Shown here: in pieces, positions 1 through 9,400 of the stretch | Layout of the letters: every line of letters starts with the position of its first letter | How positions within the stretch are numbered: position 1 is the first letter of the stretch | Assembly: GCA_031269465.1 (NCBI GenBank) | Contig: JAISZB010000388.1 | Location: 1-33,058 of the forward strand | Reading direction: 5' to 3' | DNA from: Clostridiales bacterium | GTDB taxonomy: Bacteria; Bacillota; Clostridia; Lachnospirales; WQUN01 | Length of the DNA stretch: 33,058 nt | Program-made: the position numbers and the translations under genes | The notes under the pieces: model-generated | Database searches by the model: none | The model's input: only the letters and a program-made list of their open reading frames with translations | What the model was told of the DNA's origin: nothing

Positions 1-59
1 CTATCCTGCCTTCCATATTTTTGCCGATTTTAGCGGAAATAAAACTTTAAATAAGTGAT

Positions 60-117
60 GGTTTCATCCTTAGTGGTGAAGCGAAGCTTCATAGTAGTTT
101 ATATGAAAAGCAGTATA
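60..117. repeat. MITE-like repeat, right part (long subtype)
   Basis: This stretch is nearly identical to the reverse complement of 32940-33000 (shared CTTAGTGGTGAAGCGAAGC and ATATGAAAAGCAGTATA). It ends at CAGTA followed by TA at 116-117, the dinucleotide that also belongs to the interrupted Tyr codon of the alpha-galactosidase. Bases 1-59 do not match the other copies clearly and may be a diverged interior; the left end is outside the window. Confidence 0.75.
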
Positions 118-943
118 TGTGAAGTGGGACATGAACAGATGCCTGTCTGAAGTGGGAAACGAAATCCTGCCCGCCGTCCGTCAAAGGGAGCTGTGGCATA
201 GGTATGTACTCGGCGTCTACGATATAATGGGGCGCCTAGCTGACGACTTCCCGAATATTCTGCTGGAAAACTGCTCTAGCGGAGGCGCCAGGTTCGATCC
301 AGGCATGCTCTTCTACTCCGTGCAAATATGGACGTCCGATGTTACAGACGCCATCGACAGGCTCAAGATTCAATTGGGTACATCCCTTGTCTATCCTGTT
401 TCAGCCATGGGCGCTCATGTAAGCGACTGCCCGAATCACGCTACTGGGCGAAGCGTTCCGTTTTCCGCGAGAGGCCATGTAGCGCTTTCCGGAACCTTTG
501 GATACGAACTCGACATAACGAAGATATCTCAGGAAGACAGGGACGCTATTCCCGGACAGATATCCGATTACAAGAAATACAGCGATCTCGTGCGTGAAGG
601 CGATCTTTACAGGTTGAGCGATCTATTTGAATCAAACCAATTCGAGGCTTGGATGTTCGTATCCAAAGACAAGTCCGAGTCCCTTCTCGAGTTTGTCAAT
701 GTGCTGGGCAGAGTCAACACGCCCAGCAGGAAGATAAGGCTCAAAGGCTTGGATGAGAATGCGCTTTATGCCATAAACGGCAGGCCCGCCCTATCCGGAT
801 CCGCCTTGATGCATGCCGGGATTCATTTGAATGTTCGCGGTGACTTTCACAGCATTTTAATGCATTTGAAGAAAATAAGCCCTGAATCCAAGCTGCGGGA
901 ATCCGATGCGTCTTGTCCCGGCATATGCCAGAACGCTCTTTAG
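116..943 (+). pseudogene. GH36 alpha-galactosidase, 3' fragment truncated by a repeat element
   Basis: C-terminal part of a glycoside hydrolase family 36 (RafA/AgaR type) alpha-galactosidase, which releases terminal alpha-galactose from raffinose-type sugars. The fragment opens with YVKWDMNR; the Asp of KWDMNR is the family's catalytic nucleophile. LLENCSSGGARFD and WTSDVTDAIDRLKIQ follow, the latter holding the acid/base Asp. The C-terminal beta-domain then runs to its natural stop. The family is usually about 700 residues, so roughly the first 450 are missing. The frame is cut exactly at TAT GTG AAG, where a repeat element ends with CAGTA followed by TA. There is no ribosome binding site before the GTG at 119, so a functional protein is unlikely. 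The 5' part may lie on the other side of the element, outside the window. Identification is strong from motifs; the pseudogene status is inference. Confidence 0.85.
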
Positions 944-1479
944 AAGTGTGACTGAAGCGTCAGCGCTGAGTCATTCAGCTTCCTGTTCAACAAATAGAGA
1001 GAATGGTTACAACGCTTTTAACCCCACGATTGCCGAGAAGTTGCCCGCCTCTTTAGGCGGCGCGATGAACCGGCAGTGCCTTCATACTGCGCGAATGCTA
1101 AAATCACAATCGGCAGGCAGAAATAATTCTTCTGACCTATAATCAGTCTGCTGCCATAAACATCAAAAACGGAGCTTTGCGCATGCTGCAAGCAACCTGA
1201 ATATAAAAGCAGGCAGCTGCGGGACGCACGGGGCTGGCTCGTGGAATGCCTGCGCCGATAGGCGCATAGCGCGAGAATCCCCCGGAAGTATGTCGCATTA
1301 GTCTGATCATAAACACTGCAAGAAAAACTTTTTTCGGGCATAGCTTGCCCAGAAAAATATTATCCACCATTGGCGCCTCAGAAGATGCTGAGCAATAATG
1401 GTTCGGGGGTTCGATGAAGAGCATTTCTTCATCGAACCCTTAAACTTCTTTTGCTCAAGCCAGCAAGAATGACAGAAAA
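944..1479. other. Gene-free stretch with one strong hairpin
   Basis: No open frame here has a recognisable product or a ribosome binding site. The stretch separates the alpha-galactosidase fragment from the IS3 remnant. Several overlapping frames on both strands are open for 80-110 codons but have no family-like motifs. The only clear structure is the hairpin at 1407-1439. Confidence 0.5.
1407..1439. terminator. Perfect 14-bp hairpin, possible bidirectional terminator
   Basis: The arms GGGTTCGATGAAGA (1407-1420) and its exact complement (1426-1439) enclose the five-base loop GCATT. The right side continues TTAAACTTCTTTT, only a loose T-rich tail, so the terminator role is uncertain. It lies just past the C-terminal end of the IS3 transposase remnant and could instead be part of that element's end. 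Confidence 0.45.
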
Positions 1480-1790
1480 AAAGCAGCTTCCGTAAATCCG
1501 CGCCGGGGTTTTGCTCTCAAGCGTATGAGGCGTGATATGGTTGTAAAGTTTCATATATTCACAAACCGCTTCTTTCAGCTTGAGGGACGAAGATGCATTT
1601 ATGTAAATTTCTAGCATTTTAGACTCCTGAGCCATCTCTCCATGATGACATTGTCCACCCAGCGAGCTTTACCTTCCATACTCCGCTACATACCCAGCTC
1701 TTTCAGCAAAACCTCATATTCATGGCTTGTGAGCCGGATGCCTTGGCTAAAGTCGATGATCCCCGAAACGGCGCTCAATGCTACGGACAA
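1480..1790 (-). pseudogene. IS3-family transposase (OrfB) C-terminal remnant
   Basis: Read on the minus strand in shifting frames, the stretch gives GIIDFSQGIRLTSHEYEVL (the HSDQGSQYTSxxY region of the IS3-family DDE integrase core), then a stop, then ARWVDNVIMERWLRSLK (family DNxxxERxxxSLK, containing the catalytic Glu), then a frameshift into EYMKLYNHITPHTLESKTPARIY (family YNxxRPHxxLxxxTPAxxY). The order and spacing are those of an IS3/IS150 OrfB. At least one stop and one frameshift show decay, and the N-terminal half and OrfA are not found. The identification rests on three consecutive motifs in the right order. Confidence 0.75.
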
Positions 1791-2780
1791 CCGCCAGCCT
1801 GCAATGCAGAGGTTAAGCCATGCTTTTGCCGATGCGCTTATGACAGTTAATTTTCAGCTATATAATTCTATTGAGTCAGTGAACGCGTCATCTAATGCGG
1901 AGCAGCGGATCCCGGCGGCTTCGAGCCAGGCGCGTTGCCGGTTGCGAAGCTCGCGAAGCCGCCCCAAATAAGCGTCGGCGCTGCGGGTTGCGGGCCTCGG
2001 CGCACGTCCTTGATCATCGCCGCAGCTCCGATTTTTGAGTCGAATGCGCCCATATTGTTGGCTTTTGCGGCGCCGCCCGCTTCGTATGAGGCGTTCCGCT
2101 TTCCGTCGCAAGAGAAACTCCTTTTTCCCCAGCGGCGAATCTGCGGGTGGCAAGGATGGATTCGACCCTTTCAGCGAAAAACCTCCGAGCTTCTCAAGCA
2201 GCCCATTCGAGTCGATTCTGAACCAGTGAAGCCGCCATTGCACCCGCAAGCCCCTTTAAGCCCCGCCCATTTTCGCCAGGCCATCTCAGTGCGGACGCAA
2301 AGGCTGGCAGGAAAAAACGAGGTGTTTTCTAAAACGATTGCCCCCACTTCCCCTTTGGCAACGCGAAGACCAACTCCACTCTTCCTCGTGCTGTCGCTCT
2401 TAATTGCGCCATATGCTTTTAGAGTGTAAAATGCTTATTTATAGCCAAACAGGACTGCAACGCATTTAAGGCTGTCTGCACTAGAATGACAACGGTCTGC
2501 CAGCAGCCAGAAGAAGCGTCGCCAGCACCAGTATGAGTTCATCCGCCCCGCAAAGAATGAATCCTTTGCATTCCCATGGTTTTCGATGGTTCATCGTTCG
2601 TTTTCCATCCCATATTCTGCCGTTATTATTAAAAGCGGAAAATTGCAGGGTTACGCTCTGTTCAAGCGGCAACCCTGCAATTCAACTTAGAAACTAAAAA
2701 TGTATTTATATTCAGGCTTCACAACATCAGCCTGTTCGCTATGGCGGATCCAAGCTTTGTTTTCTGGCCTATTTCGGACA
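1791..2780. other. Unassigned stretch with open frames on both strands
   Basis: GC-rich around 1900-2300. Minus-strand frames are open over 1854-2249 and about 2170-2425, and a plus frame over 1935-2429, but none has a recognisable motif, a good ribosome binding site or a family resemblance I can name. The minus-strand reading near 2200-2420 has a protein-like composition and may be a decayed gene. A perfect 12-bp inverted repeat (AATTGCAGGGTT and its complement) lies at about 2639-2684 with an 18-base loop and no T-tract. Confidence 0.35.
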
Positions 2781-3030
2781 TAAAAGCGGCAAGCGAGCAA
2801 CGAAATCTCCAGTATTTACAGTACTCTCGCTGAATGCACACTTGTCCTCCGATAGTTCCAGCCCGAATTTTGCCAGCCTCATTCAACGCTCCGAAAAATC
2901 TCCCAGCATCTTCCTCATGTTGGAAACAGCACAGTGCAGATACACATTTACTAATACAGAAGAACACAAACCGCCTTGGGCATTTATATTGCGTATATTA
3001 CACTTTCCTCGCCGAACTGCTCCATTCTGT
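2780..3030 (-). pseudogene. Group II intron reverse transcriptase (LtrA-like) remnant
   Basis: The minus strand gives three segments in the order of a group II intron-encoded reverse transcriptase. INAQGGLCSSVLVNVYLH corresponds to the usual PQGGxxSPxLANIYLH. After a short deletion, CCFQHEEDAGRFFGALN corresponds to the CCFQxxEDAxRFxxxL that normally follows YADDF. After a frameshift, RLAKFGLELSEDK corresponds to RLxKFGLELxxxKT. The catalytic YADD box itself has been deleted between the first two segments. This is clearly non-functional. No intron domain V/VI hairpin was recognised nearby. Confidence 0.7.
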
Positions 3031-3727
3031 TTTGTCCAGGATTTTGGATCTCCAATGATGTTTGAGTTGATAGATGTCCTGTTTTTAATGAAATAGGATC
3101 TTATGCTCTCAATTTATGGCGCTTATAGAGCACAATTGTTTGATATCGCGGCAGCAGAAATCACATTTATCAATTAGACTGTTGTTATGAAGATAAAGTA
3201 ATGATATAATATTTACTAGTGAATCAAAATAGAAATATTATGCAGAGTGGTTCCTATATACTTGAAATACCCACCTGCGAAAGTTTGAAAGAGCAGTTTT
3301 AAAGCTCCAGCTTGATAAGCAATCCATGTATGCCCTGATAGCAAATCTTATACCGATGCGCAGTCAAATATATCGGTTTTTGTCTGAATTATACACTTTC
3401 AAGGTGCGAAATGCCGACATCGGAATTTTGCGCTAATTGTATAAATCCTTCTCCAAAATAGGAACTTTCGGAACTGTTCCGACAACTCTACTTGCATTAT
3501 TCACCAGTCAAAAGAGCATAAAATTCTTGCAGAAAAGTTCAAAATCGAAGAGAATATATGTTTAAACTTGCAAAACTTATCAATCCATTTATATAATTCT
3601 TAGATTGTGTATATGTTTTATAAATTATATGGATAAACATGACAGAACTAACGACAAAATTATTCAAAATGACAGTCTCTTTGCAAGCCGTCGGAACAGC
3701 TATGAACTTTCCCATGCATCAGTATAA
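3031..3727. other. AT-rich gene-free stretch with degenerate repeat copies
   Basis: No gene found. A degenerate copy of the window's repeat family is recognisable at about 3377-3470 (GGTGCGAAATGCCGACATCGG, then CCAAAATAGGAACTTTCG). The last bases before the helicase start, CCCATGCATCAGTATA at 3711-3726, resemble the right end of the same family (compare CCATGCAAATCAGTATA at 32870-32886). A repeat element therefore appears to abut the start codon of the next gene. Confidence 0.5.
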
Positions 3728-6445
3728 ATGGCAAGAGATATAAGTTGCATTTCACAGCCGAGAAACTCATTTCCGCAGTCTCCATACGCGCCTGCGGCTT
3801 GGCATGATGCCGCGAGGGACTCAATAAAAGGATTGGTGCCTGTGCATTATACTAAAAATATCATCTACACAAAGACAGTATCTGTCCGCAATCCCGTTTT
3901 AGCAGATTTTCCGGAAAGAATGCTTCCAGCTATAAAAGAATACCTTAGCAGCCTCAATCTTGAAAAGCTTTACTGCCATCAAGCCGAGTTCTTCGATTCC
4001 GCGCTGGATGGCAGGGACGTCGTAATAACCACGGCGACTGCAAGCGGAAAGACCTTGAGCTTCTTGTTGCCTGTTTTGCAGGAGATTCTGCAGTCTCCTT
4101 CTTCCCGCGCCATCTTCATCTACCCCACTAAGGCTCTGGCTAGCGACCAGCTTAGATCTATCGAGCCGTACGCCGCCCATTTCGGAAAATCAAGGATTTC
4201 AGCGGGGGTGTACGATGGAGACTCGAGCGTCGAGCAACGCCAAAGAATCAGAAACAACTGCAATATCATTTTGACAAACCCCGAAATGCTCAACTCCGCG
4301 TTTTTGCCAAACCATAGCAAGCCCGGGTTTGACTTCATCTTTTCCAACTTGAAGTTTGTGATTATAGACGAGCTTCACACCTATAGAGGCGCATTCGGCT
4401 CCCATATGGGAAACATATTCAGAAGGCTCGACAGGATTTCAAGATACTATTCTTCTTCTCCGCAGTTTTTTTGCAGCTCCGCTACAATTGCGAATCCGCT
4501 GGATTTGGCGCAAACCATTTGCGGCAGGGATGATTTCAAGCTCATAGAAAAAGACGGTTCACCCGCCCCAACAAAACGCTACCACTTCCTTCAGGATGAT
4601 GAAAGCTCTTCATCGCTCAGTCAAGCGGTCGAGCTTATATCCTGGCTAGCCCGCTCCAGAAAAAGCTTCATAGCCTTTTGCAAGAGCAGGAGGGTTGTCG
4701 AAGTGATTGTAAAAGAATCTCAGGACAAGCTTATATCGGACGGATCCGGCAAATCCGGCCTGATAGCTCCGTATCGCGGCGGTTTCAAGCCCAACGAGCG
4801 CAAGGAGAAGGAGCAGCAGATGATGGATGGAAGGCTTCTTGGCCTTGTATCCACAAACGCGCTTGAACTTGGAATCAATATAGGCTCTGTCGGATCTACC
4901 GTTCTAGTGGGATACCCCAACACCAAGGCATCTTTCTGGCAACAGGCTGGACGGGCCGGGCGAAGCGGCCAAGACGCCGACATATACCTCATTTTGGATA
5001 AGCAGCCCTTTGATCAATACATATCTTTGGATCCCGACTGGCTTTTCAACGCAGGAAGCGAAAACGCAGTCGTAGATCCAGACAATCTGAGCATCCAGAT
5101 AGCCCATATCAGAGCGGCCGCAGCTGAACTGCCGCTTACCTTGTCCGACGCCGCCGCATTTAAAGACTTTGGGCAGCTGGCTCGCACGCTTTTAAAAATG
5201 AATGAGCTCCGAAGAGAAAAAGACCGGTTCGTATGGATAGGCAAAGGCTTCCCCGCAGGGGATTTCAGCCTTCGAAACACATCTAACAGCAGGTATAAGC
5301 TAATCGATGAAAACACAGGAGAGCTAATAACTGAAATGGATGAAACCCAGGCTTTCCAAGAGATCCATAAAGACTCCATCTATATTCACGATGGAAGGCA
5401 GTATATTGTAAAGGAGCTTGATTTAAGCTTAAGAATTGCTAAAGCCAGGGAAATAGAAGCAGGTTACTATACAGTTCCATTTGCCATGACCTCCCTCAGA
5501 GTGAAAAATGAACTCTCAAATCTTAAGGTCGGAAGGACATGCAGCCATTTCGGAAACATAGATGTCGAGAGCGAAACTAAAGGGCATAAGAAGATGGAAT
5601 TCCATACGCATCAAAACATTGGCTTTGGAGCGCTTAAAGAGCGTCTGTATCAAAGGTACGATACGGAAGGCATGTGGCTTGAACTTCCTGAAGAAGTGGA
5701 TGCAACATTCAAAGCTTTGGGAAAAAGGGACAAAAAGTATTCCTCGTGCTACAACGGCTTTGCATATGCGCTTCAAAACGCTGCAATGATGCTCACCATG
5801 ACTACAGGCTCTGACATCGGCGCTGGAAGCCTTGCAGATCTCAAAGGCTGCGTCTGCATATATGACTTGTCCTCCGGCGGCCTGGGCTATGCCGAAAAGG
5901 CGCATAGCCTCGTTGAGGAGATTCTGCAAAAAGCCATAAAGCTGGTCGGCGGTTGCAAATGCGCCGACGGGTGTCCCGCATGCGTTGGAGACTATACGAA
6001 AAAAGCCGTCCTGTGGGCTTTAATGAGCGTCTTTGAAGCTGCCGCGCCCCCAACAGGCTTCCCAGCGCCGAAATCCGCGTCTCCCGGCATTATTGCAAAG
6101 CAGTTCGATTTGGCATCCCTAGGCTCGAGATGGAACGAATTCACAGAGTATGTGAAGAAATGCGACAAAGGCAAGCCTTCATATCTAGCGTCCGTAGCAA
6201 AGGCTGAAGTTCGCGGCAATCTGCTGGTTCTGTACGCCCAGGACGCCTTCTTGCAAGAGCTCATGCTCGAGAGCGAGAATAAACGCAGCATATTGCGGCT
6301 TTTAAGCCGGCACGTAGAGACTCCGCCGGGATTCGCGCTGGAAATAGACGCCTTGCCAGACCCGGACGGCCTATGGCTGGGAGATAAAGCTGAGCGCCGA
6401 TACGGCGAATTGTTTAAAGGTGGCAATGATGCGAAGAAAAGATGA
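3728..6445 (+). CDS. MrfA/YprA-like DEAD-box helicase with DUF1998 four-Cys domain
   Basis: 905-residue superfamily 2 helicase. Visible in order: CHQAEF (Q-motif-like), ATASGKT (Walker A, about 103-109), IIDELHTYRG (DExH box, about 212-221), SATIANP (motif III, about 251), LVSTNALELGINIG (motif V) and QQAGRAGRSGQ (motif VI, about 406-416). A DUF1998-type C-terminal domain follows, with LSSGGLGY and CKCADGCPAC (four cysteines, about 744-753), as in Bacillus MrfA, a 3'-5' helicase for mitomycin-type lesion repair. Relatives are about 750 residues; here about 130 extra residues follow the Cys cluster, starting near RWNEFTEYVKK and loosely resembling DnaX/DnaA-type adaptor domains. No Shine-Dalgarno is seen before the ATG, which directly follows a repeat-like end, so the N-terminus is uncertain. 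It overlaps the next helicase gene and is probably co-translated with it. DNA repair is likely; phage defence is possible. Confidence 0.85.
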   Translation: MARDISCISQPRNSFPQSPYAPAAWHDAARDSIKGLVPVHYTKNIIYTKTVSVRNPVLADFPERMLPAIKEYLSSLNLEKLYCHQAEFFDSALDGRDVVITTATASGKTLSFLLPVLQEILQSPSSRAIFIYPTKALASDQLRSIEPYAAHFGKSRISAGVYDGDSSVEQRQRIRNNCNIILTNPEMLNSAFLPNHSKPGFDFIFSNLKFVIIDELHTYRGAFGSHMGNIFRRLDRISRYYSSSPQFFCSSATIANPLDLAQTICGRDDFKLIEKDGSPAPTKRYHFLQDDESSSSLSQAVELISWLARSRKSFIAFCKSRRVVEVIVKESQDKLISDGSGKSGLIAPYRGGFKPNERKEKEQQMMDGRLLGLVSTNALELGINIGSVGSTVLVGYPNTKASFWQQAGRAGRSGQDADIYLILDKQPFDQYISLDPDWLFNAGSENAVVDPDNLSIQIAHIRAAAAELPLTLSDAAAFKDFGQLARTLLKMNELRREKDRFVWIGKGFPAGDFSLRNTSNSRYKLIDENTGELITEMDETQAFQEIHKDSIYIHDGRQYIVKELDLSLRIAKAREIEAGYYTVPFAMTSLRVKNELSNLKVGRTCSHFGNIDVESETKGHKKMEFHTHQNIGFGALKERLYQRYDTEGMWLELPEEVDATFKALGKRDKKYSSCYNGFAYALQNAAMMLTMTTGSDIGAGSLADLKGCVCIYDLSSGGLGYAEKAHSLVEEILQKAIKLVGGCKCADGCPACVGDYTKKAVLWALMSVFEAAAPPTGFPAPKSASPGIIAKQFDLASLGSRWNEFTEYVKKCDKGKPSYLASVAKAEVRGNLLVLYAQDAFLQELMLESENKRSILRLLSRHVETPPGFALEIDALPDPDGLWLGDKAERRYGELFKGGNDAKKR

Positions 6446-9400
6446 ACTGCTCGCAAACCTCAACGAACACCAGCTACGCGCTGTAACAGACTCCAGCAAG
6501 GCTTGCCTGGTCAATGCCCATGTGGGAAGCGGAAAGACAACCGTTCTCATATCCAAGGTTTTCTATATGCATGAGCATGAGAACATCCCATTTTCCGACA
6601 TGGCCGTTTTGACCTTCACAAACAAGGCGGCAAATGAGATAAAAGAACGCGCCCTAGCTTGGGATCCAGGCGTACCCGACTCGGAGATGCGCTATTTCGG
6701 GAACTTCCACTCTGTAAGCTTGAAGCTTTTAAAAAACGACCTCCCTGTGGAAAATTTGGGCTATGCTAAAGACTTTACAGTGATTGACGCTGGCGAAGAG
6801 GTCGAAATGGCAACTAGGCTCATGGAGGCTGGTAAGCTTTCAATAAAGTTCGATAAGAAGCTGAGAAAGAGAATTGACAGCGCGATTCAAGGCAAGCCTC
6901 TCTTCGGAACAATGAAGCGCAGCGATGATATAATGACCCTCATACATCTTTTGCAACAGGAGCGGCTTGCCCAAAACCGGATGAATTTTGACGACTTGAT
7001 TTTAAACGCAACCCAGCTTCTAAAAACTTCCAAGCATACACCTCGCTTCATAGTTATTGACGAATTCCAAGACTGCAATAAAGCGCAATTGGATTTCATA
7101 AGATCGCTGGCAGGAGAAGAAACAAAGATTTTCGCCGTGGGGGATCCAAACCAGATTATATACACCTGGAGAGGCAGCAGCCCCAGCATATTCGAGGACT
7201 TCAAACATGAATTCTCGGCCTGCGAACTGTCTCTGCCCTTAAACTACCGTTCAAGCGGAACCATATTGGAAGCCGCCAGATGCTTCTTGAACAAAGACTC
7301 CATGCTTAACGGGATTCGCGAGCAGGGAAGTCTTATATCGGTGAAGAATCACTATGATCCATTCTCTGAAGCGCATCACATCTGCGACGCAATCGCAGAG
7401 TTTGTTCCAGCTAAAGGGGATTACAAAGACATAGGGATATTCTACAGAGTTAAAAACCAATCCAAGCTTCTGGAAAATGTGCTTTCCACAAGAGGCATCC
7501 CCTATGATGTTTCCCAGTCTAGAGATATAAGCGATGAACCTGTTTTGGCATGGATCATCCGGCTTTTGAAGTTTTCCTCGAATGCAAGGGACATAGACAG
7601 CGCTCTATTTGCGCTGGCGCACTCTGAATACGGCGCCTGCCTGTCAAAGCTTGAGGCTAAAGAGCTTATTCGTGGAGAAGGAGAAAGCTGCGAGCTTTAT
7701 GAAAAGATGCTTCACTTCAAAGAATGGTGCGATGAGTCAGGGAGTTTTTCTTCATTATACGACTACTTCAATCTGGATTATGCAATAAACCCAACTTCAA
7801 CGTCGTTTGAAGAGGATAAAAAGATCCTCAAAAAGTTTTTCGACAATATGGGAGGATACTGCGAATCCAAGGGCTTTGGCTTATTGGATGGCATCAAGGA
7901 CTTCATTAATTCCTCCGCAGTCTACGGCATGGAATTTTTGGCTGAAGGCATGGATCCGAGCGAAAACTCAGTGAAGCTTATGACCCTGCACACTTCAAAG
8001 GGGTTGGAGTTCAAGTCCGTATTCATGATTGGAAACAATGACGGCTTGATGCCGCTTAGGACAAAGGCCCCGGAAGGGCAGGACGAAGAGCGGAGGCTGT
8101 TTTTCGTAGGCATTACGAGAGCCAGGGATTTCCTAGAGGTTTCCTTTTATACAAATCCCGGAAATCTTCATATTGAATCAGGCCCAAGCCGCTTAGTCCG
8201 AATGATCCCGCCTCGCCTTTGCATCTTGGAGCCAGAGCAGGAAAACCCAGTTGATTTGCGCGTGTACCGAACAGAGCTTGCGAAGCTAAGCGGCGGAAAT
8301 TCAGCGCGCAGCCATGCTCTGAAAAAGCTTCGCAAAGTCAAGCACCCCAAATACGGCATAGGAACGCTTGTACTCGAAACAGAGGATGATGAAACGGTTT
8401 TTTTCCCTGGTTTCGGTGAAATAGAGTTTTTAAAAGGCTTTTCCGAACTTGAAGATCATGTGGAGGAAACCGATTTCGGACTTGACGAATATATGGAAGA
8501 TGAGGATGAAGAAGAAGAGCGCCCGGCTGGCAGGCAAGTTCGCCACCGCAAATACGGCGTTGGAACCATCATTCGCGAAGACGAAATGGAGGAGACTGTT
8601 TTCTTCGAAGGTTTCGGGGAAATTCCATTTTTAAAGGGATTAGGAGACCTGGAAGAGGTTGAAGATCCCGGAAAGCCTGAAAAGATGGCAGAAGACGCCG
8701 CCGCACCTGACAGCCTCGCTCTCCGCAGAGTTCGACACCGCAAATATGGCGTTGGAATCATCATTCGCGAAGACGCGGCAAAGGAGTTCGTCTTATTCGA
8801 GGAATTCGGAGAAATATCGTTTTTGAAGGGCTTAGGAGGCTTGGAAGATATCGCGGATCCTGAAAAGCCCATCGATTGCCTGGAATATGCAGCCGCAGAA
8901 GATCCCTCTTCGGCCTCGGAAGCTCAAGCTCCCGAAAATCCCTCCGCCCGAAAGGTGCGCCACCGCAAATACGGCGTTGGAAGAGTCGTTAGCGAAGACA
9001 TGGCGAAAGAAACCGTCGTATTTGAGGGATTTGGAGAAATCTCGTTTTTAAAGGGCCTCGGCGGACTGGAGGATCTGAGCGCTCATGAAAGCCAGAAGAT
9101 CTCGAATCGAAGTGAAGCATTTGGGCCTTGCGCTGAAAAGGCCTCCTCCAATTTTAATGTTCTTGGCAAACAACCGCTTAGCCGGGCATTCGATGAGCCT
9201 GCGAACAATTCCCATAAAGCGCGCCCATCCCTGCCAACGGCAATCCCGCATCTTATGCCCGCCAAAAAAACGCACGCCTTCAAAGATCCGGCGTACGGCT
9301 CTCCTGGCATATTGCCGAAAATCAGGCCGCTGCCTACTCCTGCAAAAGAGGCTATGCAAGAAACAAGCCTTGATTATTTCGACATATCCTTCGATGAACC

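Noticed and set aside
270..310. CCAGGTTCGATCCAGGC as a tRNA T-arm
   Set aside because: It encodes part of the conserved GH36 sequence and no acceptor or anticodon arms surround it.
2639..2684. 12-bp inverted repeat as a terminator
   Set aside because: No T-tract and an 18-base loop; there is no gene ending nearby to terminate.
5992..6456. 154-codon minus-strand frame
   Set aside because: Antisense shadow of the end of the MrfA-like helicase gene.
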